Shown in pieces: positions 10,630 through 19,894 of a stretch of 64,000 nt of DNA (its first letter is position 1; every line of letters starts with the position of its first letter). Position numbers and translations under genes: made by a program. The notes beneath the pieces were generated by a model. That model worked only from the letters and a program-made list of their open reading frames with translations, did not search any database and was not told the origin of the DNA. This stretch comes from Haematococcus lacustris (lineage: Eukaryota > Chlorophyta > Chlorophyceae > Chlamydomonadales > Haematococcaceae): the NCBI GenBank assembly GCA_030144725.1, contig JASKMD010000013.1, positions 4,310,278 to 4,374,277 on the forward strand, read 5' to 3'.

Positions 10630-11620
10630 TCAGGGTACTCCTTGCCCTTGGCTGGCTGCCTGGTCAGGAGGGAGCAAGTGCCACCAGCACAGCTCCAGTG
10701 GGCGCCACCTGCTCTCACCATTGAGCTGCATGTTCAATGTTGAATTGCTGACCCTATCAAGCCACCTGCCTAGCTGTGGTGCTTGCTTTGCTTTAGCAGC
10801 CTTGCCCTTGCCTCTGCCATTGCCCTTGGTGGGCTGGGCAGGCTCAGCTGCCTGCACATCCTTGGTGCGCTTGCTGTGCTTGGCTGGCGGGAGAGTGCTG
10901 GGCCCAGCCTCTGAGGTTGCTGGCTGTGGGTTGATAGGCTGCATGGGGGCTGTGGTAGGATGCGGTGGGCCACTACCGGGCTCCACATCAGGCCCTGAAC
11001 TGGTTTCTCATGCTGCTCTTCCATGCTGGACGCAACAGGCGGAGGTCCAATTGCCTTGCTGTAGGCTTTCAGCCTTCATGCCTGGTTTCGCTGCGTTTCA
11101 TTATCATTGCTTCACGAAGCTGTTGGCCATTCACTGCTGAGCTGACCCGGCTGGTGCAGAACTTATCCACTAGCACCACCCTGCCCCGCCGCTGATCTGT
11201 GCCCCTGGGCCTGCACACCACTTTGCAGCAGGCTCACAGCACCCAATCAGCACCCCGGCCTCCCCTGGTGCTGATGCCATCCGCGCCAAAGAAGACCACT
11301 AGTTGCTTGACACGCTTGTGACGTTCCATGGACCTCGGCCACTTCCTCCAGCTGCAGTCATGCACACAAGGCACACAGGGTGGCTGACATGGTGGCACCA
11401 GGCAGCATGGCAGGGTTGACTACTCTTTCACTTCATGCCCACCCACCACCTTCCGATACATAGCCCACCCACCCACCCTCACCTTCTTGAAGAACAGCTC
11501 CAGCCTCAGCCGCAGCCATGCCCACTTAGGGCCCAGGAACACCTCCCACACTGCATCCCAGGTGGCCAGGGTGGTGGTGATGTGCTGCCGGTTGGCCTCC
11601 AGGGGGGTGCCGGCTGAGCT
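10630..11620 (-). pseudogene. decayed TnpB/Fanzor-like nuclease gene, copy 1
   Basis: Read on the minus strand in pieces: an N-terminal exon-like part with LATWDAVWEVFLGPKWAW, then GTGAGG like a splice donor (about 11486-11620); then SMERHKRVKQLVVFFGAD (from ATG 11329); then a stop at 11234-11236; then RGRVVLVDKFCTSRVSS (about 11130-11190); and a last part with GRWLDRVSNSTLNM and GESRWRPLELCWW (10681-10770). The order hydrophobic strand, VDE.hTS motif, Cys-containing stretch, DRD.NAAlN motif is that of the RuvC-like nuclease of TnpB and eukaryotic Fanzor proteins. Here Glu of VDE is Lys and the last Asp of DRD is Val, and there is an internal stop, so the copy is dead. The family name is inference; a profile search would decide it. 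Confidence 0.55.
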
Positions 11621-12552
11621 GGCTGCTGCCAGGAGCTGGAGGTGGGGCTGGATTGGTGCTAGCCACTGCTGGGTGGGCTGGGTTGCTGGGTGGGCTGGGT
11701 GGGCTGGGCGGGCGTTGTTCAGGTCTGCTTCCAGCTGGCCTGACTTCTAGTCCCAGTAAGCTTCAACCAGGCCAGCTGGTTTGCTGGAGGCTGCACTGAC
11801 TGCCTGGTGAAGCCGGGGTTGATGCCCACCCCAATCTGTGCGGCTAGATCAAACACACAGCCTCACACTTCTCAGCTAGGGCCTCGCTGATGTGGGGGTG
11901 TCCCACCACATGGGTCTCTGCTGCTGTACCTGGGCAGCTGTTGCTCCTGGGGGCCCTGCTGCTGGGGGTAGGGGAGGAGGGGTGGGGAGGGGCGTGTGTA
12001 GTGCACACACGCTGACACCGTCCTGTCAATTTCAGACCCCTGGTTGGCCAGCTCTCTGACTCACACCCTTCACGTTCATGGAGGCAATCTGGTCTGGGCT
12101 GAAGGCACTATAGTCTTTCAAAGCTAGGATGCATGGTGCAGCATATCACCTGTGACACCGCCCCAACACCAAGCCCATCACTTTCATTGATGTACAAGCC
12201 CATCACCCTCACTGATGCACATGTAACAGCTCAGGGCACCCCGACCCTGACAGCTTGCTCCAGCAATGCAGACCAGCCACTGCCAACGCTTGCAACACAT
12301 GCGCTCATCACTCAATGGCCATCAATCACCCAGCAACAGGACAAAGCGTAGAAGGTGAGTGCATGGCAGGAAATTTGATGTCACATGCAAGCCACAGTGA
12401 CTCATACCTGGCTGTGGTGCATGCAAGTCAGTCATGGCAGGCACAGTGCTGGCCTTGCCTTCCTGCCATCCCACACGCCTCATCACACTGACCTGGCTGC
12501 AGGTGGCTGCTGGCTCACTAGCGCCTGCCATGATACAGCACCGCCATCATGC
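11621..12552. other. remainder of the TnpB/Fanzor-like unit and intergenic DNA
   Basis: 11621-12080 is nearly identical to 33935-34400 and is co-duplicated with the TnpB/Fanzor-like remnant. On the minus strand it would precede the N-terminal part of that gene, but frames are broken. 12120-12552 (also matching 34440-34900) shows only short frames. No other gene is seen. Confidence 0.4.
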
Positions 12553-13110
12553 TCAGCGCCAGTGCAGTGACCTAGCCCTAGCCCTAGCCACTGGCACTGA
12601 GCAGCAAACACTACCTTGATGCGGCCCGGCTGAGAAGGGTTGTTTGAACACCTTGTTCATGTCCAGGCAGCATGCAGGCAACGGCCGCCCTGCAGCACTG
12701 ACCTTGATGACCAGCCACCTGGCCCAGGGCTGCCCAGCCATCAACAGCCGTGACTCGCACATGGGCTAAGTGACAGCACCTGCCGCAGGTCAGAAAGTGA
12801 GCTGCTGCACTGCAGGCATGAGCTGCACCAGCTGCTGCCAGAAGTCTAGCGAGGCCCGGGCGTTGCTGCTGCGGAAGCTGAGGCGGGTGCAGGCCTGGTG
12901 CTGTGGAGCCAGTGCAGTGAGGTTAGTTGCGCTGGCAGCAAACAGATATAGCTGACTGCAACCATGTCTCAAGTCCAGGCTGATGGGTCCAGGGCCAGCG
13001 GTGGGTGGGTGAGCCCAACAGTGGTCAGGCCTGACTGGGAGTCCAGCTGCGGGGGAGGCTAGCCAGCTGGGTGGCGGCGTGTGAAGCTGTCCACCTGGGC
13101 AAAGTCAGGT
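12553..13110 (-). pseudogene. C-terminal remnant of a subfamily C LRR gene
   Basis: Short minus-strand pieces match the family C-terminus: TALAPQHQACTRLSF, then FWQQLVQLMPAVQQLTF (12790-12930), then ESRLLMAGQPWARWLVIKVS and a C-terminal LDMNKV (12620-12762). Frames are broken between pieces, and the F-box-like and central LRR parts are missing. The closest relative is the remnant at 34937-36116, with which it is co-duplicated. Confidence 0.6.
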
Positions 13111-14750
13111 GTGCAGTCCTAAGGCCATGGTGAGAAAAGGCTGAAGTACTCAGTTTGATGGCATCCACTGCCACACAACTGCCAAGCAGGGCGGAAGGGC
13201 AGCAGGTCTAAAGGGCGGCAGGGCAGCAGGGCAGTAGGGCAGTAGGGCAGCAAGGGAGCCTTATGGTCTAATAAAGTGAAGTTAATGCTCCACAAATCAC
13301 AGTGCAGTAGCCTCCTACCAACATCCGGCACTGGATCAGCAATGCAAGCACATGCACCTCATGACATGAGCATAGTTCATGCACACACCCCACTATGTGG
13401 AGACAGCACACAATATGTTGTAAGGCTAACCCAGGGGCTGTTTGCTGGCACCAGTGGACACCCTCATCCAGCACTGCTGCTCTGCTCTGACACTGCCCTC
13501 TGAAGCAGCAGCCTGAGGAAGACCCTCTGCTGCTCTGCAGGGCGGCAGGTCAGCAGGTCGGCAGGGTGTGTGTCAGCTGGGTGCGAACTACCTGAGCCAG
13601 CTGCTCTGATGATCAATTGCAGGGAAGGGCCAGGGGATGATCCCATGTCAGGGCATGCACAACATTGAGCTGTGAGCTCACCCCTGGCTGCAGCCCAGCA
13701 CCAGCTCCAGCACCCTTCAGCCTGGCCAGCTGTCCCTGCCTCCCCCCAGCCAGCCCCATCTAGCCACTAGAGCAGCAGCCTGCCAGGCTCCCTCATGACT
13801 CGTGATGCAGGCAGGCAGGCGCTGACACAAGGGCAGGAAGGGCGAGCGCGGACAGAGTAAGCCTGAAGACTGCCTGCCACTGCCTGGCCTGCCAAGTCAC
13901 CTGGCAGTGTCAGGGCTGCACCTGGCTGAGGTGGAGGGGTGGGTCGGGAGGTAGGGGGAAGCACCAGGGACAAGCACCACCAGCAGCGGCAGCAGCAGCA
14001 GCAGCGGCGCAGGCAGAGCTGTCAGGCAGCAGCCGGCCACCAGGCAGCCCCGCAGCTGGCTGGCAGCAAGGCAAAGGGCAACACACAATTGCATTGTAGC
14101 AGCAGGGTAGCTGTGCTGTCCTTACCTTAACCCTAGCTGTGCTGGCTGGGTGACACAGAATGAATGGCAACTGAATACTGGCACTGTGAAACGGAATGAG
14201 GAGCAACGGAATGAGGAGCAACGGAATGCCGACCTTCTCCCAACCCTAGCTGTGCTGGCTGGGTGGCACAGAATGAATGGCAACTGAATAGCCACCCCAC
14301 CCCTCATACTACCTCCCGTTCACCGCCCAATAGACTATCATGACAGCCATTGTTTCCTAGCCTGTGGGGTTGCATGCGCTGTGGCCAAGCCATTGCGCCC
14401 TTTATGGAGCCACATACCTTCACAATGTGTTTCTCATGTTGTCTAGGGTCCTTACCATGCAACCTCCCAGCCACTATCACATCAGCCTCAACACCTGAAA
14501 ACTCAGTTTAGCTACAACACCGACCTTGCCTGGCCACTTCTTCCACGCATGGTGTCAGGGCAGGCTCAATGCGTGTGGTGACATAGCTGCCGTCATCAAG
14601 CATGATGCAAGCGTTGAAGCTGTCTAGTCTGGCCCAGCCACGCATGTCTTATTAGGTCGCTACTCCTGGGTCATGGCAGCAGTCAGTACTGTGGCATGCA
14701 TGACACACCACAAAGCATCAAGGGCCAGCCAACCACTGTCAGTCGCCGGA
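13111..14750. other. intergenic mosaic, no gene
   Basis: Contains a GGCAGGGCA minisatellite (13185-13255). A TGCTCTGCTCTGACACTGCC block lies near 13480-13510. A GGTAGGGGGAAGCACCAGGG block (13950-13970) is related to 18018, 26350, 41178, 44700, 51262 and 55980. A 25-30 bp duplication of GGAATGAGGAGCAACGGAAT is at 14194-14226. The conserved 3' flank of subfamily A genes occupies 14330-14750. Confidence 0.5.
13185..13255. repeat. GGCAGGGCA-type minisatellite
   Basis: Degenerate tandem 8-9 bp units (GGCAGGGCA, GCAGTAGGG) of the same family as 27182-27508. Confidence 0.7.
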
Positions 14751-16544
14751 TCAACATCTGAACAGGTCCACATTAAATGCACCAGCCTTCACCCAGCTGC
14801 CAGCCTGCCAACATGCAGGCAGCTGAGATCCTTTGAGATCATAATGAATTGTGATGTCCAGCCACCGTGCCCAGGGCTGCTCAGCCATGAGCTGCAGCGA
14901 CTCATGCATGGCTGCAGAAAAACACCCCTTAATGCGGTAAAAACTGACCTTCTGCACAGCGGGCATGAGCTGCACCAGCTGACGCCAAAACTCCAATGAG
15001 GGTGCCAGGCTGCCAAAAAACAGCTCAAAGTGGGTGCAGTCCCGGCACAATGGAGCCAGTGTCAGAACATCAGCGGCTGTGACTCTGTCAAGGCCACGGA
15101 CCTCCACCTTGCCGCAGAACTGCAGCGGTTGCAGCAAAGCTACCAGCGGCACCAGGTCCACCCTCTGCTGCTGCAGGAATGCGGGTGTGGTAGGGTTAGT
15201 ACTCAGCTCCACCTCCTTGATCTGGACTGGCACCTTGCACGCATATGCCAGGCGGTGGAGTGCAGCTGCCACCTTAGGGTCTGGGATCTCCTCCACCCAG
15301 ATTCCTAGTGTTCCCAGCACCAGAGGCTGGGAGAGGGAGTGCAGGGGCAAGCGCACTATGGCGCCCCAGGCAATCCTCCCAGTCAGCTCCAGCCGCTGCC
15401 AGCTGCAGGGCACAGCAGCATATGAGGTGCGCAATGCTTCAACTGTGCCCAACTGGACGCTTGTGAGCTGGGTGGCTGCCAGGAGTGCGTCGAGCTGCTG
15501 CTGGCGCCGGACTGTGACCGCTGGCAGCTGCAGGGTGTGGAGCTGAGGCAGCGCCTGCAGCAGCTCAGTCAGGTACTCCACGCCATCAAGGTTGGATATA
15601 GTCAGCACCTTCAGCTGAGCCAGAGGTTGCAAGTACTCCTTGAAGTAGCCCACATTAGCGGCACGATCACACTGGTTCATGATGTGCAGCTGGGTCAGGT
15701 GTTGCGCCAGGGGCTGGAAGCTAGGCAGCGGTGGTGTGCCAGGCTGTCCGGAATGTGTGGCAGCTATGCTGAGCTGCTTCAACTGCAGACCCTGGAACAG
15801 AGTGCACACTGCCCCAGGCTGATTACCAACCATGACGAGGCTACCGGCAATATCTAGCTGCTGCAGCTGCAGGGCCAGTGGCGGGTGGGAGAGCAGGCTG
15901 GCTAGCGCAGCGCTTGAGACACAGAGCCCCTCCAGGGTCAGGGCAGTCAGGTTGGGGAAGGTGTCCAGCAGCTGCTGGGCAAGGCCAGGTGGGCAGCGCA
16001 GATGCCTGTGACTGTTGAGGTCATATGTGCCGCTGCTGACCAACTTGCAGACCTCCACTGCTGCACACTTGTCCAGCTTTGCCAGGGCATGGGCCAGAAG
16101 ATCGGTGTAATGTTTGGTGTCCTCTGTCTGCGGCAGCTCCAAGGTGGGAGCTAACTGATTCCTGTAGCGCTTGCAGTCCTTTGTCTCTGGCTGCCACGAG
16201 GTAAGAGCCAGCTGCCACAAAGTGAGGGTCAGCTTGCTCTTCCTCGCTTGCAGGGCTGCAACAACTCGGGGCGTGAGCAGCTGGTCGCAGCACTGCCTGC
16301 CCAGCTGGATGCGCAAGGCTGGGACGTGCAGCAGGTGGGCCTGGGAGAAGGCGCGGCAGGTCATGTGCAGCATGCTCCTGGCCCCAAGCTGCATGACCCG
16401 GCAAGCGATGTCATCCAGCAGCGCTGGCGGGAGGTCCAGCAGCCTAGTGGCAGGAGGGGGCACCTGGCCGGATGGGCTGTACCCATCTGTTGCTGAGGCA
16501 CCGCCATCCACTGGGACTTGATGTTGTTTGTGACGCTTGACCAT
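14751..16544 (-). CDS. F-box-like/LRR protein, subfamily A, 597 aa
   Basis: A single open frame from ATG 16544 (MVKRHKQHQ) to the stop at 14751. The degenerate F-box-like segment spans about residues 35-81 (LLDLPPALLDDIACRV, then TCRAFSQAHLLHVPAL). Irregular LRRs follow: LTALTLEGL, LQQLDIAG, LKQLSIAA, LTQLHIM, LKVLTISNL, LHTLQLPAV, LTSVQLG, WQRLELTG. The C-terminal family block holds ADVLTLAPLCRDCTHFEL, PSLEFWRQLVQLMPAVQK and QPWARWLDI. In other LRR/F-box proteins the first part binds Skp1 and the LRRs bind substrate; here that is only inferred. Oddity: a 21-bp tandem duplication (about 16195-16240) repeats seven residues around LTLTLWQ/LALTSWQ (residues 105-118). No intron is needed in the coding region. 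Confidence 0.8.
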   Translation of the reverse strand: MVKRHKQHQVPVDGGASATDGYSPSGQVPPPATRLLDLPPALLDDIACRVMQLGARSMLHMTCRAFSQAHLLHVPALRIQLGRQCCDQLLTPRVVAALQARKSKLTLTLWQLALTSWQPETKDCKRYRNQLAPTLELPQTEDTKHYTDLLAHALAKLDKCAAVEVCKLVSSGTYDLNSHRHLRCPPGLAQQLLDTFPNLTALTLEGLCVSSAALASLLSHPPLALQLQQLDIAGSLVMVGNQPGAVCTLFQGLQLKQLSIAATHSGQPGTPPLPSFQPLAQHLTQLHIMNQCDRAANVGYFKEYLQPLAQLKVLTISNLDGVEYLTELLQALPQLHTLQLPAVTVRRQQQLDALLAATQLTSVQLGTVEALRTSYAAVPCSWQRLELTGRIAWGAIVRLPLHSLSQPLVLGTLGIWVEEIPDPKVAAALHRLAYACKVPVQIKEVELSTNPTTPAFLQQQRVDLVPLVALLQPLQFCGKVEVRGLDRVTAADVLTLAPLCRDCTHFELFFGSLAPSLEFWRQLVQLMPAVQKVSFYRIKGCFSAAMHESLQLMAEQPWARWLDITIHYDLKGSQLPACWQAGSWVKAGAFNVDLFRC

Positions 16545-16960
16545 AGCTGGGACTATCTATTGACCTGCATTGTGTATGAGTTAGCAAGGCTGTCAGGGTG
16601 TGAGGGCGCCAGCAGCAGCAGCAGCGTATGATTGGCTGGGTGTGGGTGAGGGTACGCACCTGGCTGCGCCTGGCTGCTCTCAGCTCACTTATGTCGGCGA
16701 TGTCTTCGAATAAGCCTGCAGAGCAAAAAGAGAGAAGCAGCGTGGGCCTCGAACATAAGCCAGTAGATCACAGCTGACGAAAAACACTGTTCGCTGGCTA
16801 CTCCCACAGGCGCTTCCGATGACTTACCCGCGGTTGGTCGGGCGGGCCTGTGCGCCTTTAAGCTGTGCGGCCCGATGTTCCAACGCCAGCTGGGCCACGC
16901 GACCCGCCGAGCAGGGTGATGCTAGCTTCGCACGAAGCCGAGGGCGATGTGCCTAGGAGA
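16545..16960. promoter_or_regulatory. conserved 5' flank of the 16544 gene
   Basis: Shared with the flank of the 25016 gene more closely than with the others (TTGTGTATGAGTTAGCAAGG). It holds the short CAGCAGCAGCAGCG core (16611-16625) next to a CCAAT on the minus strand (CAGCCAATCATACG), and GTAAGTCATC on the minus strand at about 16818-16827, a putative 5'-UTR intron donor. Confidence 0.4.
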
Positions 16961-19275
16961 CACTGGCATCATTCATGGATGAGGCAGACTGCGAATAGTG
17001 GCCCTCGAAGCTTGCAGTCACATGCTGCGGACATGTCCGTGTGTACATGCTGTGACATGCTGTGTACACATCGCCCCACCCAAACTGATAGGTTCGACCT
17101 ATGTATCCCTCTTGTATTTAACCCCCTTTCTCTTTTCCTACTAACCCTCTCTCAACCCCTTTTCAAAGTCCAGCCTTCTCTTCAACCCCCTGTGTGGGGC
17201 CAGGCTGGGCTGCCTGGGCGGCTGGGCTGCGTGGGTGTACTTGGGGGCACCACGCCAGGCCCTCACTGGCTCGCCTGACCACCGTCCTTGGCCCAGTGCT
17301 GCTCATTGCTCCTTGGTGCACTCGATGCGGCAGCCGGGGCCAGTTTGGGGCCCTACTCCCGTGCAGCCCCAGCTGTTGCCGGAACTCACCGCCGCCACCC
17401 ACCAGGCCAGCCAGGCAGCTAGACAGTTCAGGTGCCTGCAGTCAGTGCCTCATGCTGCAGCCAGGCGCCCCCGCTGCAGGTGCTGCGTGGCCCAACCTGG
17501 CAGCTACGTGCAGGCAGTGTAGACTGGGTGACTGGCAGCAGTACAGAGCAGGCTACCACAGGGGCTAAGTGCTGGCAGCAGTGGACACCCTCATCCAGCA
17601 CTGCTGCTCTGCTTTGACACTGCCCTTTGGGGCAGCAGCCTGAGGCAGACCCTCTGCTGCTCTGCAGGGCGGCAGGGCTTGAAGGATGAGTCATAGGTGT
17701 TTGTGGAGGCGGAGGGCAACACACGGGGCTGAGGCAGAGAGCAGTTGCAGGTAGGCCAGAGCAGGCAGTGGTGAGGCTCTGAGGTCAGGCTGAGGCAAGC
17801 AGGCCCCACTGCCACTGCATGGCCAGTCAGGTCACCTGCCTGGGTAGTTGTTACACTACGGAGGCAGGGCTTGGGTGGATACAAGCCAACCCCCAAAGGT
17901 AAAAGGCTGAGAAAGGAACTGTGGTAGAGGTGAGAGGTGAGAGGTGTTAGAGGGGAGGAACCTAGAAGTAAGAGCCGGGGTCAGTAGTGCCGCAAGCTCA
18001 GGAGGGGTGGGTCAGGAGGTAGGGGGCAGCACCAGGGGGTGGTGACGGCAGCGGCTCAGACAGAGCTGCCAGGCAGCAGCTGGCCACCCGCTATGACGCT
18101 GCGCGCTCACCTCAGTGTGGCACCCTGTGGGACAGTGAATGGTGGGCGCCAGGCAGCTGGTGTTGGGATGTCATGACCACTGCCCCTCACATGGTGTGCT
18201 GGGTGCATCGCAAGCCTGCCAGCCCAGGCGTTCGCTCTAGATGCATTGGCTCTAGCTGCGGCCAGCCTGCCTTGACCAGGACATGGCCAGCTTTATGGAC
18301 AGCACCCACACCCACCTGCAGCATCTTCCCCTAGCTGCTAGTGGCCCCATTAGCCAGGCAGCAGCCCCATGGGCCCAGGCAGCAGGGGGCAGCAGCTGAA
18401 GAGTCAGGCAGGCCCTGCACTCACCGCTGCTGCCCTGCTGCCCTGCAAGGTGAGGGAGGCACCATGAGGTGAGGGAGGCGGCAACACATGGCAGCTGGTG
18501 GGCACTGCATGCAGTAAAGCTCTCGTGTTGCTGTTGGCTGCACCCTCACAGCAGGTCAACTCCCTGAGCTGCAGGGAGTCTAATGAGCACTGACCGCACA
18601 GGACAGCCACTTTTTTCCAAAGCTTGGAGGAGCTGAGCAATGGACCAGTTCTAGTGGCCAAGCCAGCTGCATACTGCGGAACTGAAAAAGAACAGAGCAG
18701 CAGCTACACACACACTGCTGCTCTTGCTACACCTTTACACTGTAGACTGCCCAGCAGGCCCAGCCTGACAGCCATCGCTCCCAACACCTAAGCAGGCTGT
18801 GAAGAGGAAGATGGCAACGCTTGAGCCGCCAGCCGTGACATGTATGTGTGTGCAGCGCAGGAGGTTGCCCCTCGCAGGCCCCATTGCACTGTTGTGGCGC
18901 ACATGTATGGCAGCTTGTCGCTGCTGATGCATCTTGCGGAGTCGCGAGTGTATACCGGCTTCCTAAGAATGTTATTCTTTATGTGAGTGTAGGGTGTAGA
19001 GGTGCGGACGCGCAGTACAAGTACCCGATGGCGACCCTGTGCTGGGTGTGTGTGACAGCATGCACCGCGCCATGCTGGTGGTGCCGGCAGCCTTGCAGTC
19101 ATTCCCCATCCGCCCTCACCCTCAGCACCCCGACCCTGCAATTACCGCCCACACCTCCACCACAACCCAGCTGCCACCTGGTAGGCTGCATGGCACCCTG
19201 CTTGGGCTGCTGTTGGGGCTTAACACCGCTGGGGCTCAGCACCGCTGGTTATTAGAGTGTGCAGACAGTGCGCTG
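16961..19275. other. intergenic mosaic, no gene recognised
   Basis: 17080-17180 is a pyrimidine-rich block. 17280-17900 matches 40400-41035, and 18000-19270 matches 41160-42200 and 52240-53490. These repeated blocks accompany subfamily B genes in all three places, so they are part of a duplicated unit. Open frames in them are short, overlap on both strands and are not conserved in frame between copies. Confidence 0.5.
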
Positions 19276-19618
19276 CACTCCTACAAATTAATCCCTGCGT
19301 CCATCCCTGCGTGTTGACCGACCTTGTCCGATCGGGCTGAAATTTTGATAGATGGTAGTTTCCAGAAAATAAAACATATTTTCTCAGATTAAATATTTTA
19401 AAAAAACCAAGGGCGGCTGCGCTGTGGCCCTGTGGCTAGGGTGCAGGGATGAGTGCAGGGATAGGTTGCGGGCCACAGCGCTACAGCTGTTGATTTTTTC
19501 AGAATATTTTTCTTGCAAAATATGTTTTATATTTTGCAAACTACCATCTATTAAAGTTTCATATCGGACAAGGTTGGAAACACGCAGGGACGGACGCAGG
19601 GATTAATTTGTAGGAGTG
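19276..19618. mobile_element. 343-bp foldback element with CACTCCTAC ends
   Basis: The ends are inverted: CACTCCTACAAATTAATCCC on the left and its complement on the right. Imperfect inverted similarity extends well over 100 bp inward (CCCTGCGT, CTTGTCCGAT, ATAGATGGTAGTTT and ATATTTT on both arms). The element is far more AT-rich than its surroundings and has no open frame. The two related segments at 42205 and 53485 lack it and read straight through GTGCGCTGCC, which gives the empty site and a likely 2-bp target duplication, TG. This fits a non-autonomous DNA transposon; CACTC termini with a 2-3 bp duplication would suit the CMC/CACTA group. Confidence 0.75.
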
Positions 19619-19894
19619 TGCCTGCTGCACCTGGGACCAAAGCATCGGTCTACACAGAAGCACACGACCTGTGTACCTCATCATGGTTACTACTGCCATT
19701 GGCCTGCATACTATTCGAGTACCCATTCATAACACATAACACCACAGAGCACCAAGGCCTGCCAACAGCCTGCACTGCATCAGCAACACAAGCATACAAC
19801 ATCATGGCATTAGTACTGCACATGCACACACCCCACCATGTCATATCATTATTTACGTACATAGCTAAGCATTCCCCCATAACTCATGTGCACA
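19619..19894. other. 3' flank of the subfamily B gene
   Basis: Matches 42210-42481 and 53490-53751 (shared GAAGCACACGACCTGTG, ACCTCATCATGGTTAC, CACATGCACACACC). Non-coding in all three copies; it should contain the 3' UTR and polyadenylation site. Confidence 0.5.

Larger units (their letters stand above)
7700..12970. repeat. segmental duplication (partner 30740-35460)
   Basis: Both segments have the same order: subfamily C 3' flank, LRR gene, its upstream flank, TnpB/Fanzor-like remnant, GGGTGGGCTGGG-rich stretch, and the C-terminal remnant of another LRR gene. The left copy has a truncated gene and an extra flank duplication (9355-10445); the right copy keeps the intact gene. The 11490-12080/33790-34400 part is the most similar. 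Confidence 0.7.

Noticed and set aside
10529..11140. Plus-strand 203-codon frame over the TnpB/Fanzor-like remnant.
   Set aside because: It is the reverse complement of the better-supported minus-strand remnant and has no recognisable motif.
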